From NCBI GenBank assembly GCA_948944455.1, contig CARBES010000033.1:1-9752 (forward strand): 9,752 nt of DNA, in the 5' to 3' direction. The notes under the pieces are model-generated. The model had not been told where the DNA came from. It saw nothing but the letters and a program-made list of their open reading frames with translations, and searched no databases. Positions 1-4,954 of this stretch are shown piece by piece; the stretch's first letter is position 1; every line of letters starts with the position of its first letter. Made by a program: the position numbers and the translations under genes. This stretch comes from an uncultured Candidatus Saccharibacteria bacterium (GTDB lineage: Bacteria; Patescibacteriota; Saccharimonadia; Saccharimonadales; Saccharimonadaceae).

Positions 1-72
1 TGAGTCTCCAATAATTGTGTAATGTGGATGTAGCAGCCCGCTGCGGACGAAGAAATCGTACCCCCCTCCCAT
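1..72 (-). CDS. Surface-domain fragment, runs off the left edge
   Basis: An open frame starts at an ATG (70-72), two codons after an in-frame TAA, and runs 24 codons to the window edge. It begins MGGGYDFFVRSGLLHP. The stretch FFVRSG also occurs in the plus-strand fragment at 1182-1391, which carries the WSST and SLRCLA hallmarks of the Fibrobacter succinogenes major paralogous domain type found in surface proteins of many CPR bacteria. The frame opens inside the domain, without a signal peptide or upstream domain half, so this is either a truncated remnant or the C-terminal cassette of a longer gene. An AGGA lies about 11 bases before the ATG, a poor spacing for translation. Only a short piece is visible, so the family assignment depends on the second copy. 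Confidence 0.4.
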   Translation of the reverse strand, partial: MGGGYDFFVRSGLLHPHYTIIGDS

Positions 73-81
73 ATCTTAAAT

Positions 82-123
82 ATTCCTGGCCAGATGGTCA
101 GGAATTATTTTCAGAATAATTCC
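82..123. repeat. Two overlapping, mutually exclusive hairpins
   Basis: Segment 82-91 can pair with 96-105 (10 bp, one G-T wobble, loop AGAT). Segment 101-109 can pair perfectly with 115-123 (9 bp, loop TTCAG). Both use GGAAT at 101-105, so only one can form at a time. Neither is followed by a T run on either strand. They lie between the terminator of the 232-801 gene and the start of the left-edge fragment, and so would be in the leader of any transcript reaching that fragment. Confidence 0.5.
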
Positions 124-126
124 AGA

Positions 127-156
127 CAAAGCAAAAGGGAGCCCCGAAAGGCTCCC
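127..156 (-). terminator. Intrinsic terminator of the 232-801 gene
   Basis: A perfect 7-bp GC-rich stem (137-143 with 150-156, loop CCGAAA) is followed on the minus strand by TTTTGCTTTG. It lies 76 bases beyond the stop codon of the minus-strand gene. Confidence 0.75.
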
Positions 157-231
157 TGTTCGCTTGCGTTTAGTGAGTGTGGCTCGGGAGGGGATCGGCC
201 CCGACAAATCGTCAGGAAACTTCTTTCTCCT

Positions 232-801
232 CTACATACCCCCCCCCGAGAGGATCTCCACATAGTAGCCGTTGCGCACCAGATTATCGCTCATGCGGGC
301 AGCGATCTCCTCACTCGGAAAGCGCATAGTTCCGCAGACATCCCAGCCGCCAAACTTGGCGTTGGGGCGGATGGAAATGTCGGCACGACCAGAATGGACG
401 GCGTACTTGAAGCCGATCCCGTCGCACCCAACATCCTCCAGCGTGGGCTGGAGACCAGGAGTGAGCTGCTCCGCCTTGGCGATGAGGTTGGTCAGATAAT
501 CCTTGTAGACCTTCAGACCTTCCTCGGTAGTGAAGCGGCGAATCTCCCTGTGGTCACGCCCAAACTCAATGGACGCGTCGCACTTGGGGTGCAGCCCCAA
601 AAAGCTACGGTTCAGGCTGGGGCTCCAGCCCACAACCTCGCGGAGCATGGTGCCGGCGATCTGAATGCCCGTATAGGCCTTGCCGGTGGACCGGTCGACG
701 AAATCGTCGGCGTGTCCGATAAAGCTCAGCGTGGCACTGATGGGCTCAGCGTTGGCGGCGTCGTGCCGGGCGGTATTCTGAATATTCATAGTTTTAGTCA
801 T
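232..801 (-). CDS. Hypothetical protein, 189 residues, with G9 tract near its end
   Basis: I do not recognise this protein. It has no signal peptide or membrane segment and looks soluble and mixed alpha/beta, with five cysteines or fewer and a conserved-looking middle (about 80-165, including FTTEEGLKVYKDYLTNL, then GCDGIGFKYAVHSGRADISIRPN). The ATG start at 799-801 is supported by GGAGG seven bases upstream. A nearby ATG at codon 5 is less well placed. The gene stands alone: promoter at 1003-1031, a leader of about 195 bases, terminator at 127-156. The last codons are TCG GGG GGG GGT ATG TAG, so a run of nine G sits five codons from the end. Losing or gaining a G would change and lengthen the tail, which makes it a possible phase-variable end. 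It lies between two inverted surface-domain fragments; whether it belongs to that locus functionally is unknown. Confidence 0.8.
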   Translation of the reverse strand: MTKTMNIQNTARHDAANAEPISATLSFIGHADDFVDRSTGKAYTGIQIAGTMLREVVGWSPSLNRSFLGLHPKCDASIEFGRDHREIRRFTTEEGLKVYKDYLTNLIAKAEQLTPGLQPTLEDVGCDGIGFKYAVHSGRADISIRPNAKFGGWDVCGTMRFPSEEIAARMSDNLVRNGYYVEILSGGGM

Positions 802-892
802 GAGATTGCCTCCAAAATAGAGATACTCATAAACGCAAGCGTTGAGCGTTCATGGCTAACCGAGCACTAAATTAAACTAATTCTAATTCTCA

Positions 893-913
893 AACTTAGC
901 ATAATGCCAAGTT
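893..913. promoter_or_regulatory. 21-bp near-perfect palindrome in the leader of 232-801
   Basis: AACTTAGCATAATGCCAAGTT is a palindrome with one mismatched pair around a central base. It sits about 85 bases downstream of the predicted transcription start of the minus-strand gene. It could be an operator or an RNA hairpin. On a wider scale 853-859 (GGCTAAC) and 911-917 (GTTAGCC) are also complementary, so the leader can fold. Confidence 0.4.
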
Positions 914-978
914 AGCCACAAACGCGGTTATTAAGGAACACGTGGTTTCATTTCTTGAAAAATGATTGCCATGTAAAC

Positions 979-994
979 AAGGTTTTGCAACCTT
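979..994 (-). promoter_or_regulatory. Hairpin at the 5' end of the 232-801 transcript
   Basis: A perfect 6-bp stem (979-984 with 989-994) with a 4-base loop lies within a few bases of the predicted +1 (about 996) of the minus-strand transcript. A stem here commonly protects mRNA 5' ends, which is an inference. Confidence 0.5.
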
Positions 995-1002
995 ATACAT
1001 CC

Positions 1003-1031
1003 ATTGTAGCACAGATACCACATTCTGTCAA
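1003..1031 (-). promoter_or_regulatory. Promoter of the 232-801 gene
   Basis: On the minus strand this reads TTGACA (1026-1031), a 17-bp spacer ending TGTGC, then TACAAT (1003-1008): a near-consensus housekeeping promoter with an extended -10. Fifteen bases covering the -10 and upstream spacer (1003-1017) are identical to the promoter at 5711-5739. Confidence 0.85.
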
Positions 1032-1056
1032 TGCTTATTTCATAAAATAAGCATTG
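1029..1056. promoter_or_regulatory. 28-bp palindrome overlapping the -35 box
   Basis: CAATGCTTATTT (1029-1040) and AAATAAGCATTG (1045-1056) form a perfect 12-bp stem with loop CATA. Its left edge overlaps the -35 hexamer of the minus-strand promoter by three bases. No T run follows on either strand, so an operator for a dimeric regulator fits better than a terminator. Confidence 0.5.
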
Positions 1057-1075
1057 CTGCCGGGCGTCGGCTCGG

Positions 1076-1097
1076 AAAAGAAAGTAAACTTTCTTTT
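1076..1097. repeat. A/T-rich inverted repeat
   Basis: AAAAGAAAG (1076-1084) and CTTTCTTTT (1089-1097) form a perfect 9-bp stem with loop TAAA. It lies 19 bases beyond the 28-bp palindrome. Function unknown; on the plus strand it is followed by TTAT, which makes a weak terminator at best. Confidence 0.4.
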
Positions 1098-1130
1098 TAT
1101 CTCGCACTCCTACTGCAGTTTAATACTATT

Positions 1131-1141
1131 TATGCTAAAAT
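1131..1141 (+). promoter_or_regulatory. Possible extended -10 element
   Basis: TATGCTAAAAT closely matches the -10 region of the promoter at 5782-5810 (ATATGCTAAAAT), but no -35 hexamer is visible 17 or 18 bases upstream. It points toward the surface-domain fragment at 1182-1391 and could be what remains of that gene's promoter. Confidence 0.3.
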
Positions 1142-1181
1142 CGGTATTATCGTCAATTCTTTTCCCTGTTTTGCACTTAAT

Positions 1182-1391
1182 CCTCTTTTCTTCGTCCGCA
1201 GCGGAGACGTTAATCGTGCTAGTTTTATAGTGCAACGTATGGGGTATTCTAGTGTACTTTGGTCAAGTACGGCCATTGATGAAAAAGAGGCCTATAATTC
1301 CTATCCATTTCTGCTGTTTGGGACGTCCATTAGCTCTGGACTCAGAAACCGCGGTTGGACCTATTCCCTCCGTTGTCTAGCCATAGAGTAA
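1182..1391 (+). pseudogene. C-terminal fragment of a Fibrobacter-type surface protein domain
   Basis: The frame ending at the TAA of 1389-1391 reads FFVRSGDVNRASF, then SSVLWSSTAIDEKEAYNS, and closes with WTYSLRCLAIE. The order FVRSG, WSST, an AY-containing strand and a final LRC is the signature of the Fibrobacter succinogenes major paralogous domain (TIGR02145-like) of secreted proteins, abundant in Saccharibacteria and other CPR. About 70 residues of the C-terminal part are present. The same frame stays open upstream to 966, but that part crosses a promoter and two palindromes, has no ribosome binding site and does not resemble the family, so I leave it out. It is most likely a truncated remnant or a silent cassette. 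Family recognition is from motif memory and needs a profile search. Confidence 0.5.
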
Positions 1392-1397
1392 TCAATA

Positions 1398-1608
1398 GGA
1401 AGCGGAAGAAAGAATAAGGAAGAGGACTATGTGTAAGAGATGCTGGTCTAGCTATTTCTCTTTTAGAAATCGTGGCGCTACGACGCCTGAGGCTGGAATC
1501 TTTTCGATTCTTTAGATGAGAAAAGTTCCACCTTCGATTGAGAAAAGAGAAATAGCTAGGCTAAAAGCTACTTAATTAGCTGCTTCTTTTCTTATTTCTT
1601 ACGCTTAT
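1398..1608 (+). ncRNA. Candidate structured RNA, about 210 nt
   Basis: The segment folds as nested helices. An outer imperfect helix pairs purine-rich 1400-1422 with pyrimidine-rich 1583-1606. A large internal loop follows, with a small hairpin on its 3' side (AGCTA 1567-1571 with TAGCT). Then come 21 continuous pairs (1444-1464 with 1543-1563, 17 of them perfect Watson-Crick), a 3x3 internal loop and 5 pairs (1468-1472 with 1535-1539). These lead to a three-way junction with a GGCG/CGCC hairpin (1474-1487) and a 15-bp arm (1489-1505 with 1520-1534) with two bulges. G-U pairs in the helices favour the plus strand. The rod, open bubble and 3' bubble hairpin recall 6S RNA, but the branched end does not, and no promoter is clear. 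It could instead be the 3' structure of the surface gene. RNase P, tmRNA and SRP signatures were not seen. Confidence 0.5.
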
Positions 1609-1611
1609 CTA

Positions 1612-1640
1612 TTGACATTTTTAATTATGTGTGCTATAAT
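1612..1640 (+). promoter_or_regulatory. Promoter of the lipoprotein gene
   Basis: TTGACA (1612-1617), a 17-bp spacer ending GTGTGC, and TATAAT (1635-1640) give a consensus promoter with extended -10. Transcription should start near 1647. The -35 begins six bases after the outer helix of the upstream structured RNA. Confidence 0.9.
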
Positions 1641-1650
1641 GAAAGAACAG

Positions 1651-1695
1651 TGTTGCTAAATTGGGGGATTAGCACATTTGAGTCCTTTAACCCCC
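1651..1695 (+). promoter_or_regulatory. Possible H-type pseudoknot in the lipoprotein leader
   Basis: TGCTAA (1654-1659) pairs with TTAGCA (1669-1674), extended by TG/CA across a one-base bulge. The loop carries GGGGG (1663-1667), which is complementary to CCCCC at 1691-1695. Hairpin plus loop-to-downstream pairing is the layout of an H-type pseudoknot, starting within about five bases of the predicted +1 and ending about 18 bases before GGAG. It may control translation or stability. No known riboswitch class was recognised. Confidence 0.4.
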
Positions 1696-1726
1696 GCAAA
1701 ATATCCGAAAAGAGGAGAGTGCAAAT

Positions 1727-3049
1727 ATGATGAAGAAACTGACTTTCACGCTGCTGACCTTACTCTTGGTGTTGGCACTGATCGGTTGCCGATCTGCCGT
1801 CGATGCTCCGCAGACTGACGCAACCGCGCCGACTACGGTCATCACCGACGACCAGCCCACGCTCAACGAATCCACTGCTGATAAGGACACAGATTCCAAG
1901 GCAAACACACCAACCGATAACCATACCAGCACTGAGCCTGACGACGATTTAGCTCTGGCTATCAAGGGTGAAAATTACCCGGTACAGGGACCACGCGAGA
2001 CGCACAGCATGGAGGCCGCTTCCATCGTTGCCAGTTACCTGGCGGGCGAGTGGGAGGCAGACCAACCGCTGTGGTCGGAAGATTATTCGACCCGCGTGGC
2101 CGCCCAAGCGGACGGTAGCCTAATCTATACCATGAACGAGCATGTCAACTTCTGTAATGACAGCGAGATGCTGTTCGCAAGAAGATTAGCAGTCGCTTGT
2201 GAGCCGCCCACGGCCAAGGACCCCGAAAATCCGAGCGCCGAGGCAAATTCGACCAAACCGGCACCGATGCCGATCCCGTTGAGCTGGCCTGGCGAAAAGG
2301 TCTATATTGACCTGCCTAACCAGGTTCTGCCGGAAGGCACTTGGAACAGTTCCTACGTAGTAGGCGAAGGCACCTATGTTCAGACTCAGCAGGGCGTTAC
2401 TCTGTATCGCCAAGGAGAAGTAGTCGATGCTTGGGAAGTTGAAGTGGAAGACCAATCTTTCCTGGCGACCCGCGCTAATTACCGTATTGGTACAAACTTC
2501 CTCTTGGCCGATGATCAACTTTTGGAACTGGTGCCCGGCGGTACGACTAAGGTGGTTTACGACCACGTGGTCGATGCTGGCCACAATACCGTTCCTTTCC
2601 TGATCGTTCTGACCATCGACGACGGCGTCTTGGCCGAGCATTACTACTGGGAGGGCTACGGCTGGAAGGATATCGAGATCGCGAGCGACGTCACCGAGGC
2701 CTGGTTTGGTCTCGGTGCGACAATCTTCCGTGATAACGATGGACTGGCCTACGTCGCGACCCCACGCATCTATTGCTACGATCCTGAAAGCACCGTAGTC
2801 TGCGTCGGCGAGCGTACGCTCGATAACCTCGAGGGGCTCTGGGAGAGTTTCAATGATTCTTACATCACGCCCAAGAAGCTGACAGAGTTCTTGACTAAAT
2901 ACGGCACTGAGACCGTCACGATCTCCGACCCTGTTACCAGCGGTAACTCTTGTGACTCCGACGGCACAACTGGTCTGTTCGAGATCAACAGAGGATCAGC
3001 TGAGAATTGGTACGAAATTTGGAGCGGAAATACCGCCAAAGACGATTAA
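1727..3049 (+). CDS. Putative lipoprotein of unknown function, 440 residues
   Basis: The protein starts with a basic N-terminus, a hydrophobic stretch (about 5-19) and the lipobox LIGC with Cys21, so it should be lipid-anchored on the outer face of the membrane. Residues about 22-74 are a linker rich in Thr, Asp, Ala and Pro, typical of a spacer. The rest (about 75-440) is soluble and rich in Trp, Tyr and acidic residues, with many beta-prone segments and two pairs of cysteines close in sequence (CNDSE...VACEPP and RIYCYDPESTVVC) that could form disulfides. I do not recognise the domain. GAGGAG upstream serves either of two consecutive ATGs (1727 or 1730). The gene is a single unit, with its own promoter, structured leader and strong terminator. 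A surface role, such as contact with a host cell or nutrient binding, would fit an epibiont but is only a guess. Confidence 0.85.
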   Translation: MMKKLTFTLLTLLLVLALIGCRSAVDAPQTDATAPTTVITDDQPTLNESTADKDTDSKANTPTDNHTSTEPDDDLALAIKGENYPVQGPRETHSMEAASIVASYLAGEWEADQPLWSEDYSTRVAAQADGSLIYTMNEHVNFCNDSEMLFARRLAVACEPPTAKDPENPSAEANSTKPAPMPIPLSWPGEKVYIDLPNQVLPEGTWNSSYVVGEGTYVQTQQGVTLYRQGEVVDAWEVEVEDQSFLATRANYRIGTNFLLADDQLLELVPGGTTKVVYDHVVDAGHNTVPFLIVLTIDDGVLAEHYYWEGYGWKDIEIASDVTEAWFGLGATIFRDNDGLAYVATPRIYCYDPESTVVCVGERTLDNLEGLWESFNDSYITPKKLTEFLTKYGTETVTISDPVTSGNSCDSDGTTGLFEINRGSAENWYEIWSGNTAKDD

Positions 3050-3091
3050 CCAATCGACTCCACCATTCTACTGCGGAACGAATTGCGGAGG

Positions 3092-3122
3092 GAGCCCTGA
3101 CTACGGTCGGGGCTCTTTTTTG
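3092..3122 (+). terminator. Strong intrinsic terminator of the lipoprotein gene
   Basis: A 10-bp stem (3092-3101 with 3106-3115, one G-T wobble) closes on the exceptionally stable tetraloop C(TACG)G and is followed by six T. It lies 43 bases beyond the stop codon. Confidence 0.92.
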
Positions 3123-3180
3123 TAGAAATTGCGGGAAAGTTTGACTTCCTTGATTCGCTAAATATTTTAATCATAAAAGT

Positions 3181-3197
3181 GCCCCTCCTAGAGGGGC
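3181..3197 (-). terminator. Terminator of the small membrane protein gene
   Basis: GCCCCTC (3181-3187) and GAGGGGC (3191-3197) form a 7-bp GC-rich stem. On the minus strand it is followed by ACTTTTATG. It lies between the convergent ends of the lipoprotein and small membrane protein genes. Confidence 0.7.
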
Positions 3198-3258
3198 TGG
3201 GGCTGAGAAGAAGTGACTATTACGGGATGCAACAGATTATTTGCGGGTTATTTGCGGA

Positions 3259-3459
3259 TCAGCGGAGGCCATCATACCACCGCTGGAACTCGCGCTTGCG
3301 GCGCCGTCGTTCTTCCTGCCACTGCTCATGCTCGTAGCGATGCGCTTTTTCTTCATTTTCAAACGACTGGCGCGCGATATCGGCGATGAGATTTACCAGG
3401 AACAAAAGCGGTAACAGAACGACGGCAAGGACAATGATGCAAAATAAGATTTCGGACAT
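3259..3459 (-). CDS. Small single-pass membrane protein, 66 residues
   Basis: Residues about 4-28 are one strongly hydrophobic helix (CIIVLAVVLLPLLFLVNLIA). The remaining 38 residues are highly charged, with a run of Glu, Arg and Lys (KAHRYEHEQWQEERRRRKREF) that should be a long amphipathic helix in the cytoplasm. The start is the ATG at 3457-3459, because GAGAGGAG lies eight bases before it. An upstream in-frame TTG at 3477 overlaps that ribosome binding site and is rejected. The gene is a single unit between a strong promoter (3508-3536) and a terminator (3181-3197). No known family is recognised. The arrangement resembles small membrane adaptors, but that is only an impression. Confidence 0.75.
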   Translation of the reverse strand: MSEILFCIIVLAVVLLPLLFLVNLIADIARQSFENEEKAHRYEHEQWQEERRRRKREFQRWYDGLR

Positions 3460-3507
3460 ACTCTTTTCTCCTCTCAATATGTACTACCTATACGGTCTTC
3501 TCCTTCC

Positions 3508-3536
3508 ATTGTATCATACTTTATCAAAAAAGTCAA
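3508..3536 (-). promoter_or_regulatory. Promoter of the small membrane protein gene
   Basis: On the minus strand TTGACT (3531-3536), a 17-bp spacer, then TACAAT (3508-3513). It sits immediately downstream of the rpsG terminator, which keeps the two units separate. Confidence 0.85.
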
Positions 3537-3540
3537 TACC

Positions 3541-3574
3541 ATCAAAAAGAGCCCACTCTGGGGCTCTTTTTGAT
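3541..3574 (-). terminator. Terminator of the rpsL-rpsG operon
   Basis: A 14-bp perfect stem (3541-3554 with 3561-3574) has a GAGCCC/GGGCTC core, A/T flanks and a 6-base loop. On the minus strand the second arm carries TTTTT. It lies 12 bases after the rpsG stop. The symmetry would let it work on the other strand too. Confidence 0.9.
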
Positions 3575-3585
3575 AATATAATCGA

Positions 3586-4065
3586 CTACGCGCGAGCAAA
3601 GTGGGCGAAGGCGCGGTTCGCCTCGGCCATGCGGTGACAATCTTCCTTTTTCTTGAAGGCGGCACCAGTCTCGTTATAAGCATCGACAATTTCGGCTTCG
3701 AGACGCTTCGCATACGGCATACCCTGGCGCGCACGAGCGGCCTGGACGAGCCAAGAGAAAGCGAAGTGCTGCTGACGGTGGCCGGAGATTGGGAATGGAA
3801 TCTGATAGTTAGCACCACCAACGCGGCGAGATTTTACTTCGAAATCTGGCGAAACGTTAGCGATAGCTTTCTCGAAAACAGCGACTGGATCTTCGCTTTT
3901 AAGCTTCTTAGCAGCGCCTTCGAGCGCCTCGTAAACGGCGCGTTCAGCGGCTTGCTTCTTACCATCAAGCATGGATTTATTAATCAGACGCTGAACCAAA
4001 ACGCTCTGATATTTGCGATCTGGATTAGTTTTGCGCTGGAGAGATGTAGTAACTTTGCGTGACAT
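3586..4065 (-). CDS. rpsG: Small ribosomal subunit protein uS7 (S7)
   Basis: S7 binds the 3' major domain of 16S rRNA, starts assembly of the small-subunit head and lines the exit site. The 159-residue product matches the family over its whole length: DGKKQAAERAVYEAL near residue 34, the hallmark VKSRRVGGANYQIP near 77, and KKEDCHRMAEANRAFAHF at the end. Length is normal for bacterial S7. The ATG at 4063-4065 has GGGAG upstream, inside the end of rpsL, and only three bases separate the two genes, so they are translated from one mRNA. A terminator follows directly, so fusA, the usual next gene of the str operon, is not here. Confidence 0.98.
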   Translation of the reverse strand: MSRKVTTSLQRKTNPDRKYQSVLVQRLINKSMLDGKKQAAERAVYEALEGAAKKLKSEDPVAVFEKAIANVSPDFEVKSRRVGGANYQIPFPISGHRQQHFAFSWLVQAARARQGMPYAKRLEAEIVDAYNETGAAFKKKEDCHRMAEANRAFAHFARA

Positions 4066-4068
4066 AAA

Positions 4069-4479
4069 TTATTCTCCCTTCTTTGCACCGTATTTAGAAC
4101 GACCTTGTTTACGACCTTGGACACCCTGAAGATCGAGTGTGCCACGGACGATATGGTAGCGAACACCTGGCAAATCTGGCACACGGCCACCACGAACAAG
4201 CACGACAGCGTGCTCCTGGAGGTTATGGCCTTCGCCACCGATATAAGCCCAAACTTCCTGGCCGTTAGTCAAACGAACACGCGCAACCTTGCGGAGAGCG
4301 GAGTTTGGCTTCTTTGGAGTCTTGGTTGTCACTTTAAGGCAGACACCACGCTTCAAAGGCGCAGCCTGCTCGTAGCGACGAGTCTTTAGAGTGTTAACGA
4401 TTGAACCGAGCGCCGGAGCCTTCGATTTCTTCGCGGCTTTTTGGCGTGGCTTACGAATCAACTGATTAATAGTTGGCAC
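4069..4479 (-). CDS. rpsL: Small ribosomal subunit protein uS12 (S12)
   Basis: S12 sits at the decoding centre and controls accuracy. The 136-residue product shows PTINQLIRKPR at the start, KRGVC, TPKKPNSALRK (about 54-64), IGGEGHNLQEH (about 80-90) and DLPGVRYH (about 102-109). It has the longer N-terminal region seen in Gram-positive S12 rather than the 124-residue E. coli form. The start is the GTG at 4477-4479, which fits the family N-terminus and has AAAAGGGA upstream. The frame extends further upstream but only through the leader and promoter. One unusual residue: the lysine normally found in GGRVKDLPG (K87 of E. coli, a classic streptomycin-resistance position) is proline here (codon CCA, 4177-4179). 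It is the first gene of the rpsL-rpsG operon. Confidence 0.98.
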   Translation of the reverse strand: MPTINQLIRKPRQKAAKKSKAPALGSIVNTLKTRRYEQAAPLKRGVCLKVTTKTPKKPNSALRKVARVRLTNGQEVWAYIGGEGHNLQEHAVVLVRGGRVPDLPGVRYHIVRGTLDLQGVQGRKQGRSKYGAKKGE

Positions 4480-4512
4480 GATATAGTTCCCTTTTAACTT
4501 CTTATTATTGAT

Positions 4513-4543
4513 AGCTAAGCACTTACAGCAATGATGCTTAGCT
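4513..4543 (-). promoter_or_regulatory. Leader hairpin of the rpsL-rpsG mRNA
   Basis: AGCTAAGCA (4513-4521) and TGCTTAGCT (4535-4543) form a perfect 9-bp stem with a 13-base loop, starting about 10 bases after the predicted transcription start. It could simply protect the 5' end or be a site for feedback by S7, which is known to repress str operon translation in E. coli through a different, intergenic site. Confidence 0.6.
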
Positions 4544-4558
4544 TGAAACTCTAGGAGA

Positions 4559-4587
4559 ATTATACTCCAGATCGGGCAAAAAAGCAA
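4559..4587 (-). promoter_or_regulatory. Promoter of rpsL-rpsG
   Basis: On the minus strand TTGCTT (4582-4587), a 17-bp spacer and a perfect TATAAT (4559-4564). The leader to the GTG start is about 73 bases. Unlike most promoters here it lacks the TGn extension. Confidence 0.85.
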
Positions 4588-4626
4588 GCCTTTTTCCAGA
4601 AAAACACCAGGGTATCATAAAAAATC

Positions 4627-4647
4627 GGCCCCTCTATTAGAGGGGCC
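4627..4647 (-). terminator. Terminator of the split 4667-5258 gene
   Basis: GGCCCCTC (4627-4634) and GAGGGGCC (4640-4647) form an 8-bp stem with loop TATTA. On the minus strand it is followed by GATTTTTTATG. It lies 20 bases after the stop at 4667 and upstream of the rpsL promoter. Confidence 0.9.
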
Positions 4648-4666
4648 TCGGTTGTACGTCAGGGAG

Positions 4667-4954
4667 TTAAAGCGCGCGAGCCTCATCCATAACCCGAAAG
4701 AGTTCCGCGGCCGGCATCATACTGTAGAAACTGAAGTTCCCACCAGGACGACGAGTACTGCCGACGCCATGCTCGGACCAGATTTTAACAGCAAGGTCAT
4801 TGTTGAAGCTATTATCCCACCAAGTCGGACGAACGGTCTCGCCGTTAGGCACAAAATAAGCTTCACAGAATTCCGGCAATCGCCATGCGGGTGAAAGTTG
4901 CCAAGTGCCAAGATGGATAAGTTGGTTGCGATAGAGCAATGGATTAGCGCGCAT
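4667..4954 (-). CDS. C-terminal part of a split gene, 95 residues
   Basis: From the first ATG of this frame the product reads MRANPLLYRNQLIHLGTW and continues with a Trp-rich part (VRPTWWDNSFNNDLAVKIW) and an acidic helix at the end (AAELFRVMDEARAL). The ATG at 4952-4954 overlaps the end of the upstream frame (TAA at 4944-4946) and has no ribosome binding site. Moving from the upstream frame into this one needs a +1 step. Independent expression is therefore unlikely. The two frames together with one promoter and one terminator would make a protein of about 198 residues. I see no known motif in this half; in an alpha/beta hydrolase it would hold the lid and the distal catalytic residues. It could also be real coupled translation of a separate small protein. 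Confidence 0.5.
   Translation of the reverse strand: MRANPLLYRNQLIHLGTWQLSPAWRLPEFCEAYFVPNGETVRPTWWDNSFNNDLAVKIWSEHGVGSTRRPGGNFSFYSMMPAAELFRVMDEARAL

Noticed and set aside
772..850. Short upstream frames in the leader of the 232-801 gene, one ending in a stop that overlaps the start codon
   Set aside because: None has a ribosome binding site, and frames of this length are expected by chance.
94..870. 258-codon plus-strand frame opposite the 232-801 gene
   Set aside because: It is the antisense of a gene with a good ribosome binding site, promoter and terminator, crosses that terminator, and has no ribosome binding site of its own.
966..1181. Upstream extension of the surface-domain frame to an ATG at 966
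   Set aside because: It passes through a promoter and two perfect palindromes, has no ribosome binding site, and the peptide does not look like the family.
38..1204. The 18-bp inverted pair as terminal repeats of a transposon
   Set aside because: No target-site duplication is visible outside the repeats, no transposase lies inside, and the repeats are coding parts of a domain.
1293..1298. TATAAT as a promoter for the structured RNA
   Set aside because: No -35 hexamer at 16-18 bp and no TGn extension; it lies inside the surface-domain frame.
1502..1510. TTCGATTC resembling a tRNA T-loop
   Set aside because: The flanks do not form a T arm or acceptor stem, and the bases are better used in the branched RNA fold.
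2186..2641. 151-codon minus-strand frame inside the lipoprotein
   Set aside because: Shadow of the lipoprotein gene; no start signal and no recognisable protein features.
3601..4062. 153-codon plus-strand frame opposite rpsG
   Set aside because: Antisense shadow of a certain ribosomal protein gene.
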